NCBI RefSeq assembly: GCF_002632825.1
Contig: NZ_NJAJ01000001.1
Coordinates: forward strand, 1-64,000
Direction of reading: 5' to 3'
Source of the DNA: Xenorhabdus stockiae
GTDB taxonomy: Bacteria > Pseudomonadota > Gammaproteobacteria > Enterobacterales > Enterobacteriaceae
Length of the DNA stretch: 64,000 bases
The translations under genes were made by a program, and so were the position numbers. Positions within the stretch are counted from its first letter, which is position 1. Every line of letters starts with the position of its first letter. Below are positions 18,632 through 27,935 of the stretch, one piece after another. The notes beneath the pieces are model-generated. The model was not told the origin of the DNA. It did no database searches and worked only from the letters and a program-made list of their open reading frames with translations.

Positions 18632-19282
18632 CTATTTAACCATATCATTGTCAATAGTGACTGAAGATAAGTAATTAAGTAACGCAATATCGTTATCCAC
18701 TCCCAGTTTTATCATTGCAGATTTTTTCTGACTACTAATAGTTTTTATACTACGATTAAGCTTCTTTGCAATATCTGTCACGAGTAGCCCCTCAGCAAAT
18801 AAACGCAGCACTTCACTCTCTTTTGGAGATAAACGCTTATCTCCGTAACCATTAGCATTCACCTTTTCCAACAATTTAGAAACACTTTCAGGTGTAAATT
18901 GTTTACCTTTTTGTAGCGCAGAAAGTGCTTTAGGCAAATCGGTTGGTGCTCCCTGCTTTAAAACAATCCCCTCAATATCAAGTTCAAGTACTGCACTTAA
19001 AATAGCCGGATTATTGTTCATCGTCAGAACGACGATAGCCAGTGTCGGATAATGGCGCTTAATATATTTTATCAGGGTGATGCCATCGCCATATTTGTCA
19101 CCGGGCATTGACAAATCCGTTATGAGAACATCTGCTTCTATATGTGGCAAACTATTAATCAGTGTAGTTGAATTTTCAAACTCACCGACAATATTAATCC
19201 ACTCAATTTGTTCAAGTGACTTGCGGATGCCAAATAAAACAATAGGATGGTCATCTGCAATAATGACATTAAGGTTATTCAT
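18632..19282 (-). CDS. rcsB: Rcs phosphorelay response regulator
   Basis: The 216-residue protein equals E. coli RcsB in length. Its receiver domain has Asp56 (DVLITDLSMPG) and the acidic pair near residue 10 (IIADDHP). The C-terminal LuxR-type HTH begins near RLSPKESEVLRLFAEGLLV and includes IAKKLNRSIKTISSQK. It controls capsule, flagella and envelope genes, alone or with partners such as RcsA. It follows rcsD after 8 bp. In entomopathogenic relatives Rcs affects motility and biofilm, so the pga locus at 39.5 kb is a plausible target, but no RcsAB box was confirmed there. Confidence 0.97.
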   Translation of the reverse strand: MNNLNVIIADDHPIVLFGIRKSLEQIEWINIVGEFENSTTLINSLPHIEADVLITDLSMPGDKYGDGITLIKYIKRHYPTLAIVVLTMNNNPAILSAVLELDIEGIVLKQGAPTDLPKALSALQKGKQFTPESVSKLLEKVNANGYGDKRLSPKESEVLRLFAEGLLVTDIAKKLNRSIKTISSQKKSAMIKLGVDNDIALLNYLSSVTIDNDMVK

Positions 19283-19290
19283 ATTATTGG

Positions 19291-21990
19291 TTACCTTGGC
19301 TGCAACAGCTTTGTGACAAAGGAATCAATACGGCTGATGCTACTTTTGATTTCTACTTCATTATTGTCTGCTATGTGTTGTTCCAACGCCTCACATAATG
19401 TTTTTAGCAATTTAAAGTCTAACATAGCAAACGCACCTTTAAGGCGGTGTACCGTTTGCGAAAGTGATATTAAGTCATAGCGTTCCATATCAGTATACAG
19501 CTTAGTAACATCCATCGGTACCGTCTCTATAAATAATTTCCTATAATTACTGTCTACCAACTGCGTGTGATAACTTTTGAGGGTATTACAAATATTACTA
19601 TCTACATTTTGAACAAAATCTGATTCTGGTTTCAGATCAGAGGCGATCTCGTCAGGCTCGATTAAGCTGAAATTTTCTTCAATCAGCAGCGATATCGCAT
19701 TGATAACATCACCAACAAAATTGTAATTACACTGAATCAAACCCGCTTGCATTTGCTTAAACCCTACTAAATTACCTACTAATAATATAGTTGGCTTTTT
19801 TGTTTTGTTCTGTTTATCAGTAAGAATAATATCGTATTCTTCCGTAACACTTTCTGTGCTTTTTTCAAAATATGTTGCTCCATAATTATCAAGGTGATTA
19901 TGGATTATTTTTTTAATTTCAGGATTACTGATATCTACTAGGGCAATAACCCCTTCCAATAGTTGCGGGATCTCTATATCTTCATCTTGTTGAGACAACG
20001 GCAAACTAACAACATAATGCGTTCCCAGCCCCAGTTTACTGTTAATTTGAAGATTTCCTCCCATCTTTTTACATAACTGATTGCACAAATAAAAGGCTAA
20101 CCCAGAATTTGTATAATATTTATCTTCTGCTAATTTATGTAAGAAAGGATAATTTAAACTATTCAGATCTTTCTCGCTAAGACCTGAACCACTATCGATT
20201 AACTCAATCTGTATGTGACTGTTATATTTACCGGAAGTACTGACATTAAGTGATATTTTCCCATAACTAGTTGTTGTAATAGCATAATTTAATAATAATG
20301 AAACTATTTTGCTTATTGCTTGCCCATCACCATTGAATATGGATTCATGAGGAATGTTAAAATGATAATAAGCCTTCAGACTCTTAGCATTGAGTGTTGG
20401 AAGAAATATTTTTAATATATTTTCCAGTTGCGAGGATAAAGAGAATATCTCATTAGTAGGCTTCCAGTCATCTGACTCTAATCCATTGAGTAATGATATA
20501 TTTTCAACCCAGTCAGTAATATATTCTGATTTTAACAGCAGCCTATCCAATGAATATTGGATGTCTTCATCTTGCGACTTTTCTTTCAACTGAATAACAA
20601 GATCGTTCAACTCCTGAATAGGTTTTTTTATTTCATTATTAATATTTAGCAACATGGAACGTCTGGCGTACACACTTTTCTCATATTCTCGTTGAGCAAG
20701 CTGTAACCGCTTATTGATCATTACCTCCTGATCACGCCCCTGAAATAAGAAAAGGTATGTTTCAGGCAATAAATTACTGCTATACATTTTTACTTCATAA
20801 ACAGCATCCTCAATCGAGGTCTGAATAACACCATGATGCTGTTCTGCCATTATCTTAACCTTATCCAAATCAAGATAAGGCAGCAGTTTTTCGGCAATTT
20901 TATTGCTACTAATCAGTTGGTTAGATGAAAAATCATAAATCAGCAACCCAATGGGTATATTGGAAACAATATCATTTTCCAAAGAGTTTTTGATTTTCAG
21001 TTCCTGATCCATTGAAGCATTAGGTGTGATATATCGCCGGCGGATATAAAATAAACCACTGAATGAGAGTAATAAGAAAAGCAATATGGAAAGTAACAGC
21101 CAAATATTTCTGAGCAATAAATCCACAACAAGTGCTTTCAGTGGAACCTGATATATCAATTTATACGGGACAATATTCAGTGGCTGAGAAAACTCTAACC
21201 AAAAACCGTTTAAAGAAACATCAACTTTACTTGTTTTGTCAATATCGTATTCATTGTTTGAGTTCAGCCGAAAATTTGCCGCTGGCATATCAACCGGTAA
21301 GAGGTTATTAATTGGTAGATCAAAGGCAATAACGGTGGTTAATTGCCCAGGTGAGTTGAATGCGGCTTTATAGGTATAGAAATAAATATTCTCTCCGCGC
21401 AATGAATGAATAGATGAGATACTTTCCCTTTCATCCAGCGCTATTGACTGAGCCAGCATTTCAGAACGCTTAAAATCAGAGCTCAGGGTCAGATAACTTT
21501 CCTTAAATCTGATTTCCGGCTTTAAAATAGGATGAGTTGTCACCAGTAGTAAATTGTTATCCTTACCATTGAGATAATACATAGACTCATATTCGTTGCG
21601 CGAGCCCCAGAGAATTTCGAGATAATGGGATAGTTTCTGAGCCAATTGAACACTTGAATCATTGTAACTACCAAAAATAATCGCATCGATATTTTTGCTA
21701 TTGTTTTCCAGCCAATAAATATTAGGACCTACTTCCAATGTAGGTACAATCCCCAAAGAAGATAATGACTGGGAATTAGACTGTTCAAAGATACGCCCTG
21801 CATGGTAGCGATAATCTGTAATCTGCAATCGCATTTTAGCTGTCACACTGCTGACTGCATATTTTTTCTCCATCAACCAACTATCAAAATAGTTATACCC
21901 AAATAAAAATAGAGACGTAAAAAGCAGAATAATAAACAGTGCATAAAAACGGGGGATAGCAGATGGCTTAATAGGTGCTTGTTTATACAT
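19291..21990 (-). CDS. rcsD: Rcs phosphotransferase RcsD
   Basis: The 899-residue protein is the membrane phosphotransfer component of the Rcs relay. An N-terminal membrane helix (about 14-33), a periplasmic domain and a second helix (about 295-315) are followed by a degenerate kinase-like region (no canonical H-box) and a C-terminal HPt domain with His848 (SQTVHRLKGAFAML). Conserved stretches shared with E. coli include LDERES, VIAFDLPINNL, MAEQHHG and GSYND/SMYYLNG. It relays phosphate from RcsC to RcsB. It forms an operon with rcsB. The start MYKQAPIKPS is shorter than in E. coli but suits the first membrane helix. Confidence 0.95.
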   Translation of the reverse strand: MYKQAPIKPSAIPRFYALFIILLFTSLFLFGYNYFDSWLMEKKYAVSSVTAKMRLQITDYRYHAGRIFEQSNSQSLSSLGIVPTLEVGPNIYWLENNSKNIDAIIFGSYNDSSVQLAQKLSHYLEILWGSRNEYESMYYLNGKDNNLLLVTTHPILKPEIRFKESYLTLSSDFKRSEMLAQSIALDERESISSIHSLRGENIYFYTYKAAFNSPGQLTTVIAFDLPINNLLPVDMPAANFRLNSNNEYDIDKTSKVDVSLNGFWLEFSQPLNIVPYKLIYQVPLKALVVDLLLRNIWLLLSILLFLLLSFSGLFYIRRRYITPNASMDQELKIKNSLENDIVSNIPIGLLIYDFSSNQLISSNKIAEKLLPYLDLDKVKIMAEQHHGVIQTSIEDAVYEVKMYSSNLLPETYLFLFQGRDQEVMINKRLQLAQREYEKSVYARRSMLLNINNEIKKPIQELNDLVIQLKEKSQDEDIQYSLDRLLLKSEYITDWVENISLLNGLESDDWKPTNEIFSLSSQLENILKIFLPTLNAKSLKAYYHFNIPHESIFNGDGQAISKIVSLLLNYAITTTSYGKISLNVSTSGKYNSHIQIELIDSGSGLSEKDLNSLNYPFLHKLAEDKYYTNSGLAFYLCNQLCKKMGGNLQINSKLGLGTHYVVSLPLSQQDEDIEIPQLLEGVIALVDISNPEIKKIIHNHLDNYGATYFEKSTESVTEEYDIILTDKQNKTKKPTILLVGNLVGFKQMQAGLIQCNYNFVGDVINAISLLIEENFSLIEPDEIASDLKPESDFVQNVDSNICNTLKSYHTQLVDSNYRKLFIETVPMDVTKLYTDMERYDLISLSQTVHRLKGAFAMLDFKLLKTLCEALEQHIADNNEVEIKSSISRIDSFVTKLLQPR

Positions 21991-22163
21991 TCTTTGAATG
22001 GCTACCTTTCATGTGAAGATATCTATGGTTAACTTTAATTCAATTTGCAATAAAATAAGTCATTGAGTTGTGTTAATACTAGCAGGTTAGTGGATAAAAA
22101 GGCCACCGGCGTTCGAAGATTGAGCAAACAGTAAAAAAATAACAATTTTTTCCTTTCGGGGGC

Positions 22164-22192
22164 TAGACACATTCCAGAGATATAGGCATAAT
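22164..22192 (+). promoter_or_regulatory. Stable-RNA promoter for the tRNA pair
   Basis: TAGACA (22164-22169), 17-bp spacer, CATAAT (22187-22192), followed by a GC-rich discriminator (CTCGCGCC) ending at the tRNA-Ser start. Such discriminators are typical of stringently controlled tRNA and rRNA promoters. Confidence 0.7.
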
Positions 22193-22202
22193 CTCGCGCC
22201 AT

Positions 22203-22290
<88 letters not shown>

Positions 22291-22296
22291 AATTTC

Positions 22297-22372
<76 letters not shown>

Positions 22373-22387
22373 AATAAAATCAACGTG

Positions 22388-22660
22388 TTATGACGTTGAC
22401 CCGAATGCCCTGATAGTCTCTTGTGTCATATTTGTGTCATGACTGATTATCAGGGCATCGATCTTTTTAGCGTGCTCTGTCAAATGATTGGGCGCTAGAT
22501 GTGCATACCGCCTCACCATCTCAATTGATTCCCACCCCCCCATTTCCTGCAATGCGCTCAAAGGTACTCCAGCCTGAACAAGCCAGCTTGCCCATGTGTG
22601 ACGCAGGTCGTGGAATCGGAAATTTTCAATACCCGCTCGACGCAAGCCACCAATGTGGTG
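22388..22660 (-). pseudogene. Tyrosine recombinase (phage integrase), C-terminal remnant
   Basis: About 90 residues of the catalytic domain remain: [12 protein letters not shown] with the second Arg and its His, [16 protein letters not shown] with the following His/Trp position and the nucleophile Tyr, then a normal C-terminus. The N-terminal DNA-binding half and the first catalytic Arg are missing; upstream the frame runs into the 3' end of the next gene. It ends 15 bp from tRNA-Thr, as expected for an integrase next to attL. It cannot catalyse recombination alone, so the island is fixed unless another integrase helps. Confidence 0.85.
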
Positions 22661-22670
22661 GCCATTATGA

Positions 22671-23822
22671 TTATTGAGTTTTTTTCCTAAAATTATCGTC
22701 ATTTTTGACGAATTCAAAAGCATCAAGGATGATGCCTGTTATCCTTAAAATATCTTCAGGCATTTCTATAAATATTCGTGAGTTACTGGCTGAGAGTCCA
22801 GCCCTGTTGATTTCGTTAAGCAATATGTCAGTTAATTCAATAGGGATCTGGATATAAGGCTTATTCTTCTTATCGAAATATCTTATTATCCATCTATTTG
22901 ATTTACCTTGATAAAGGATACTGAAATAGGATTCCGTATCCTTATATTGCAAATCAACAGACTCACCAACAATTGATTTTGCTTTCTCAAATAGCGTTAA
23001 CTCTTTTTTCGTAGTCACAATATTTGGATTATCTGGATCTACTATTTCATCTGGTTCTTTCAGTGTTTCCTGAGGCTCTACCTCATCTTGAACTCCATCA
23101 ATTGGAGTATGTTTATTTGAAAGACCGGAAACCACCATCGCACTAACAGATTTCTCAACTGCCTGCTTTACTAATGGTGTAATAGATTCAATAAATCTCT
23201 GATTTAGCTGGCGCTCTACGTTAGATCTGCTTGCAACATATCTCACGAATTCACCATCTATATCCCTCAGACTAGCACTAATCGTTTTCGTAAATGCGGA
23301 TAAATAAACGCTCTCTTCTGCAAGAGTCCTTAGCGCTTCTGGTTTGAATTTATCGTGCCTAAAACGAAAAAGCTGACTTGCATCGGCATCGCTCACTTCA
23401 TCCATTTTGATGCGCAAAAATGGATTAGGATCCATTACGTTTTTTTGTTTTAAATCAGTGAAAAAACGCCATTCTAAGCCATTTGTAATTGCTGAAATGG
23501 TTACTTCTGGAGTGGAGTTAAAGTATCTAGATAACTGCGGACAATGGTTATCCAGTTTTTCGCTGTATCCTTTTGCCTCGATAAACATCACAGGAACACC
23601 CTGACAAAACAAGGCATAATCAACTCGCTCATTTGCCTTAACTCCCGGGAAGTCAGCTCCGTACTCCGCTTTAACTTTTTGCGGATCATACGGACTAAAA
23701 CCAAGAATATCTAAAAAAGGCAATATCAATGCTTGCTTAGTTGTTTCTTCGGTGGTGCAGTGTTGTCCAACGTTTTTAACGTGGTCAACATGATGTTTTA
23801 TTTTTATCTTAAAATTATCCAT
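22671..23822 (-). CDS. Stand-alone HsdR_N-type nuclease-domain protein (possible phage or defence factor)
   Basis: The 383-residue protein starts with a domain like the N-terminus of type I restriction subunit R (HSDR_N_2 type): [18 protein letters not shown], then Asp68 (NERVDYALF) and Glu82-x-Lys84 ([14 protein letters not shown]), the spacing of a PD-(D/E)xK nuclease core. No helicase motor follows. Residues about 240-270 are an acidic Pro-rich linker ([20 protein letters not shown]), then a separate C-terminal domain of about 110 residues ([14 protein letters not shown] to the end). Such orphan proteins are frequent near prophage integrases. DNA cleavage is inferred from the motif only. 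It begins the minus-strand block before the repressor remnant. Confidence 0.75.
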   Translation of the reverse strand: MDNFKIKIKHHVDHVKNVGQHCTTEETTKQALILPFLDILGFSPYDPQKVKAEYGADFPGVKANERVDYALFCQGVPVMFIEAKGYSEKLDNHCPQLSRYFNSTPEVTISAITNGLEWRFFTDLKQKNVMDPNPFLRIKMDEVSDADASQLFRFRHDKFKPEALRTLAEESVYLSAFTKTISASLRDIDGEFVRYVASRSNVERQLNQRFIESITPLVKQAVEKSVSAMVVSGLSNKHTPIDGVQDEVEPQETLKEPDEIVDPDNPNIVTTKKELTLFEKAKSIVGESVDLQYKDTESYFSILYQGKSNRWIIRYFDKKNKPYIQIPIELTDILLNEINRAGLSASNSRIFIEMPEDILRITGIILDAFEFVKNDDNFRKKTQ

Positions 23823-23895
23823 TCCATAACCTCAGTAAGTTAAAACTTCAGAAATCTAAAACGGAATACCAGAACATTTTACCAATAATGTTCAC

Positions 23896-24133
23896 TTAGT
23901 TTTCATCAGCAACCTCATCTTCGTACTCATCGCAGTTATAACTTCTTATAAGTATTTTTCCGCCTGATCGCCTATAAAAACACTTAAGTCGTTTCAGGCC
24001 ATCTTGTTAAATTATATACACTTTACTATCAATAACTATCTTGTTGGAGGTATCAATTCCTATTACTGTTACGTCCAGAATAACTGCTTCCATGCTGTCA
24101 CCCTTTACCGGAAAACAAATAATTGTGGAGCCA
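23896..24133 (-). pseudogene. Prophage repressor, S24 peptidase domain remnant
   Basis: On the minus strand the segment reads GSTIICFPVKGDSMEAVI, then LDVTVIGIDTSNK, an in-frame stop after KVYII, and on to LKRLKCFYRRSGGKILIRSY and DEYEDEVADEN. This is the C-terminal autoproteolysis domain of CI/LexA-like repressors; the nucleophile Ser is in KGDSM. The internal stop and the loss of the N-terminal HTH show that it is dead. Its position divergent to a Cro/YdaS-like gene is that of a lambdoid immunity region. Confidence 0.75.
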
Positions 24134-24344
24134 TCTAATAGCGTTTACTATCCCACGGCGCAATGTTTGACCACTCTCCTTCGGACGATACTTGACTTAT
24201 ATCTTTTTTGCGAGTCTCGCTTGCTTGATTCTTTCATGTCTCAAATATACAAGCGAGTCTTTTATTTTCATAGTAAATAAGACGTTACTTTTTAAAGTAG
24301 TTATTGTGTTTTTTTATAACTATTAACGAAAAAGGAGACTCCAT

Positions 24345-24505
24345 ATGAGTGCATTGGAAGTAATGATCAAGAAAGCTGGAGGTGTTCCAGCATTAACTCG
24401 AATATTGAACATCAGGGATCAGGCTATTCGGCAGTGGATAAAAAGGATTATATCCCACCTGCAAGATACGCACAGATTCACGAGCAAGTCGGGGCCAACT
24501 CATGA
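24345..24505 (+). pseudogene. Cro/YdaS-like phage regulator with frameshift
   Basis: The start MSALEVMIKKAGGVPALTRI followed by LNIRDQAIRQWIK is a typical YdaS/Cro helix-turn-helix. After the last Lys the homologous continuation (KDYIPPARYAQIHEQVGAN, stop at 24503) is in another frame, so one base has been lost or gained within the A-run at about 24438-24442. A good ribosome site (AAAGGAGAC) lies upstream. The A-run could also be a sequencing error or a slippery site. It diverges from the repressor remnant. Confidence 0.65.
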
Positions 24506-25202
24506 CAAGCAAGTCAAAACTATGTGCCCAAACCGGAATTGAAAACAACAAAGTGAAGGCATTGCTGCATAGTTTAAATCTAAGGGCATGATCCCATCTA
24601 AGTAAAAAATCAACAAATTTAGCATAATTACCGTACTGAACTATGCCGAATATCAAGGTAAAATTGTCCAATTCAAATCCAGATATAGTAAAGGATGAGG
24701 AGGCAAGGTGCCCAACGGTTGTCCAAGACATGCCCATAAATAACAATATATACAGTGTAACTACGCCTAAAAATGTAGTTAGTAAATTTTCTGACGAAAA
24801 ACACCAAGCTCAGCCAGACAAGAAATCTTCACAGTAATTATTGAAAATGCAAGCTATAATACAAAAGGAATGCTAACTAACGGTGCTACTGTTTTTTGGT
24901 AGATTGCGGTGAAAAGGAAATAAAAAATAGATGCTTAAAATTCTGGGGCGTTGAAATCTTCTTCACAAAAATATCTATTTTTCTCTTAATAAAAATGCAG
25001 CTGTAAAATTCAAAAGTGCTGTTCTTAATATTAGCTTACTTGCCAGTGCAGCAACTGATAATCTAGAAGACAAGATAAAAGCAATTAACAAAATGATCGT
25101 TGGCAAAACAGCCAAAAAAATTATTTTGATGGATGAGAAGAAGTAGGCACTATGGGCTTTGTGTCTTTATAAAATCCTTAGAATAATTCAAGGTGGAAAG
25201 GT
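24506..25202. other. Island DNA with decayed phage-type fragments
   Basis: Short frames overlap here: a 29-codon frame that starts at ATGA 24502 (MTSKSKLCAQTGIENNKVKA), as a CII-like gene would; a 64-codon frame at 24643-24837 (MPNIKVKLSNSN...) without known family; and a start-less frame ending at 25146 (KAINKMIVGKTAKKIILMDE). None looks complete. They fit an early-gene region of a lost prophage. Confidence 0.4.
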
Positions 25203-25553
25203 ATGACTTTTGAACAACGAAAAGAGCGTGCTATTACCATCATGGAAAATAAAAAAATGTGGAGTAGCAATTATGCTCCCCCTTTGCTACGTATATTATG
25301 GAGAATGGGCTTCAAGATACCACCACTCCCTTTTGCCTCATTTTGGCAAACTGCAATACCGTTGGGGATATGGTTCGGACCTACGTGGGGACTTCTCATG
25401 TGGTTTTTTGCTTGGCAAAATGAGGGTATGCAACCCGTTATTGCAATTATCTCAAGTGCCTTTGCCGGTATTATTTTTGGCGTATCTATGGCTGCATATC
25501 ATCGATGGCGAAAAAAAGTTAACAACCTTCCTGATTGGGATAGCCTAGAGTGA
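25203..25553 (+). CDS. DUF6404 family small membrane protein
   Basis: The 116-residue protein resembles the DUF6404 family: an N-terminal charged helix, then the conserved WSSNYAPPLLRILWRMGFKIPPLPFA segment, and two membrane helices (about 47-69 and 76-98) before a basic tail (HRWRKKVNNLPDWDSLE). Function is unknown; members are small inner-membrane proteins in enterobacteria. A ribosome site AAGGTGGAAAGG precedes the ATG. The assignment rests on the NYAPP...RMGFKIPPLPFA pattern from memory. It lies in the prophage-type island and may be cargo. Confidence 0.65.
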   Translation: MTFEQRKERAITIMENKKMWSSNYAPPLLRILWRMGFKIPPLPFASFWQTAIPLGIWFGPTWGLLMWFFAWQNEGMQPVIAIISSAFAGIIFGVSMAAYHRWRKKVNNLPDWDSLE

Positions 25554-25706
25554 ACTTCAGTCAGACACAAAAAAACGACTCAGCGTCGCTTAACAATGCC
25601 AAAAAATCGGTAGTGAAAACAATACTGAGGGGGCTTTTTTATTTCCTGTTTTTCTGTAATATTATTGCACCTCAAATTTATTATCTGATAACATCTCGGA
25701 GAAAAA

Positions 25707-25799
25707 ATGAAAAATAAAAAGCTAATAATCATTGGTGCAATTGTTGTATTTGTGATTATGTTTTTTAAACTTCTGTCAGAGAATTTAGCTTCAATGTGA
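25707..25799 (+). CDS. Putative 30-residue single-span membrane peptide
   Basis: From ATG 25707 the frame codes MKNKKLIIIGAIVVFVIMFF then KLLSENLASM. A Lys-rich start, about 17 hydrophobic residues and a short polar tail make one membrane helix with the N-terminus in the cytoplasm. CGGAGAAAAA provides a ribosome site and a perfect-stem terminator begins 5 bp after the stop. The compact layout argues for a real small gene. It has no recognised relatives; a type I toxin-like or regulatory membrane peptide is possible. Confidence 0.5.
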   Translation: MKNKKLIIIGAIVVFVIMFFKLLSENLASM

Positions 25800-25803
25800 T
25801 GAT

Positions 25804-25830
25804 ATAGCCCTGTAATGGGCTATTGTTTTT
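25804..25830 (+). terminator. Intrinsic terminator of the small membrane peptide gene
   Basis: Stem ATAGCCC (25804-25810) / GGGCTAT (25817-25823), 6-nt loop, then TGTTTTT. Confidence 0.75.
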
Positions 25831-25874
25831 ATGAATCAATAAATACCATTTTTTGACAGAATCTAAGGGATAAG

Positions 25875-26299
25875 ATGAAAAAGTTAATTATGACATTAGC
25901 CGGCTTACTTTAACAGGATGTGATGCTGAATACAGTAAATATAACGGAATATACAACTGTAAAATAGGTCGACTAATGAATTATGTAGCATTAGACAAGG
26001 GGAGTGAGTATTCCTTTCCGCTACCGGCATTAAAAACCAGAATGACTTTTGAAAATGGAGTTATGACTATTCATGGAATGAATTCAGGTGGTTATATTGG
26101 ACATGAAATGGCTATGACCGCACCACCAGTAACGCCAGATGGCAGAAAGCTAATGTCAGAACGGATGTTTAAATATGATGATGGTGCATTTAGTGAAGAC
26201 TTTTCCCCTCATTACGGTATAGTAACAATTACGATTGGTAACCCGCCCAATGATGGTGTAATGCAACAGTTAACTAACTGCAAAAAAGAGCAAGAATAA
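25875..26299 (+). pseudogene. Lipoprotein gene with a frameshift inside the signal peptide
   Basis: The start MKKLIMTLAGLL is followed by a stop in its own frame; shifting by one base gives TGCDAEYSKYNGIYNCKIGR and a continuous frame to 26299. Joined, the sequence AGLL-TGC is a lipobox, so the ancestral product was a lipoprotein of about 140 residues. The mature part has a second Cys early on (YNCK) and one near the end (LTNCKKEQE). Family unknown. An internal ATG at 25976 would lack the signal and is not a plausible start. It may be a pseudogene or a sequencing error. Confidence 0.6.
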
Positions 26300-26620
26300 T
26301 TTTGTTACAAGATATAAGTTAAGAAAGGTACTGTGGGAGATTTTTATAGCTGGTGGAATATGATCTTCTCGTGTGTTAGCTTCTATTCGATTGAGTATCA
26401 CTCTTTAATCAATTGAAATGTATTGAAAAAACACGAACTACCCTAGAGTAAATGCGCTCATTATATTTTTACATTTAAATTATAATACAAATTAATAATT
26501 CGATTGTTTAAGCGGAAACGCTAATCTTCATTTATCCCAAAATCTAAAATTCCACAATTAACCGATGCAATTATTTTGCATTAGTCGTTTTTACATGTTT
26601 TTTACAATTAAACTAAATAA

Positions 26621-26648
26621 AAAATCCAGTAGTGAAATACTGGATTTT
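26621..26648. terminator. 11-bp perfect hairpin, terminator-like
   Basis: AAAATCCAGTA / TACTGGATTTT with a 6-nt loop. On the minus strand it is followed by a T-rich run, so it could end minus-strand transcripts, although no minus-strand gene is seen nearby. Confidence 0.45.
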
Positions 26649-26790
26649 GGCACTCGATTAAAAGGAGAAAACAAATATGTTGAATATAAATTTAACAAAT
26701 CAAACAATCTTCTTGTCTATCAGGTGATAGATGAAAAGATTGTGATCTATATACCTTTTCATAATAGTGAGAGTATCAGCATGCGGTGTT

Positions 26791-26819
26791 CCTTACCCCG
26801 CGTGTCACGTGGGGTAAGG
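26791..26819. repeat. Near-perfect 29-bp palindrome
   Basis: CCTTACCCC (26791-26799) pairs with GGGGTAAGG (26811-26819); inside, CGTG (26801-26804) pairs with CACG (26806-26809). Only the two flanking bases and the centre do not pair. There is no T-run, so it is not a typical terminator; a protein-binding palindrome or a REP-like unit is possible. Confidence 0.6.
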
Positions 26820-26935
26820 ATTACTCCTATCATTTTGAAAAGCTATTTAGATGATAACAGTCGTTAAACAGAAATATTTGAAAACCTACAAAATAGCTTG
26901 TGAACGTATTGCACAATAAGCAGTCAACTCATCAC

Positions 26936-26956
26936 AACCCGCTTTCTCGGGTTTTT
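26936..26956 (+). terminator. Intrinsic terminator
   Basis: Stem AACCCG / CGGGTT with loop CTTTCT, followed by TTTC. This sequence type is common in prophages. Confidence 0.65.
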
Positions 26957-27741
26957 CATTTCTAAGGCCCCGAGTGCAACTTTTCTTTATTCAGAGCGAT
27001 ATCGAACTCTCCCCCATTTCTAATCCTTCAGTTATCTCATAAAAACCTATACTACGATAAACCAAGAACAGGATTAGATATGCGATGAAATCCAGATACC
27101 TCACCAGTTAGGCGGGTCATTCCCCTGTCCTCTCATAACTTACCGATTCTGCATTTTAACATATTCCTACAAGCTAAATTTTAGCTACGTAACTCCCACA
27201 TAACCATCAAACTATCTGACCAAATAAAAAACCTAATGTTAGGGGCAAGTGTTAAAAATTTAATTTTCTAACGTGGATAATATCTGATCATTCATGTGGT
27301 TGATCTAATCATCTTTTTGTTGATGTTTTATTAATTTAAATATTATTGCTATGAGGATTACAATAATATTCATTATTTATCCGGCAATGAATTTATCTAA
27401 AAAATAGATTTTAAAAATATGCATAAAAATATTTTCTTATACGAAAAAGCTGATACTTCACACAGTCAAAAAAAAATAAAATTAATATTAAAAAAAACAA
27501 CAGATTAAATAATGGTGGATTAACAAAATCACTAATAATCAAGTCGCCAACTATACTCTTAGAGTAAATCCAAATAAAACAACCTGACTAATTAATAAAC
27601 TACCAATTATTAACTTCCCTTCTGAAAAGGGATATTATTGAACGAAATCAAAATCATAACAATTAATACCGAATATTATTAATAAATAGCCTTATTTAGC
27701 AATTAAATTATGATGAAATAAAAGAAAAGATAATGACTAAT
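26957..27741. other. AT-rich island end without supported genes
   Basis: 785 bp with stop codons in all frames and no conserved feature. A copy of the tRNA-Thr 3' end that would mark attR was looked for and not found. Confidence 0.4.
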
Positions 27742-27856
27742 AGATACACAATGGATTTCAAAATGCGTCTCGGCGATAAGGGGGCTCACCCCCGGTGAGC
27801 AGAGATAACTCTATGATCGGGATGAGTGAGAGCAGCCAACAAATAAAGAAGCAATT
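27742..27856 (+). repeat. ERIC element, right end lost
   Basis: AGATACACAATGGATTTCAA, ATGCGTCTCGGCGATAAGGG, CCCCGGTGAGCAGAGATAAC and AGCAGCCAACAAATAAAGAA follow the intact copy at 3032 through the central palindrome. The last 25 bp (the ACTTGAAAGAC...GTATA end) are replaced by unrelated sequence. It lies in the leader of the MFS gene. Confidence 0.7.
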
Positions 27857-27935
27857 CTCAGTTTGATTGAGAAACAGATGGCAACTGAATCCTTCTGTCA
27901 TCTGTATTAAATGAGTAAATTTGAGGAGTACGAAA

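Noticed and set aside
26565..26867. 100-codon open frame in the island
   Set aside because: No ribosome site; the frame runs through two hairpins and ends in a palindrome.
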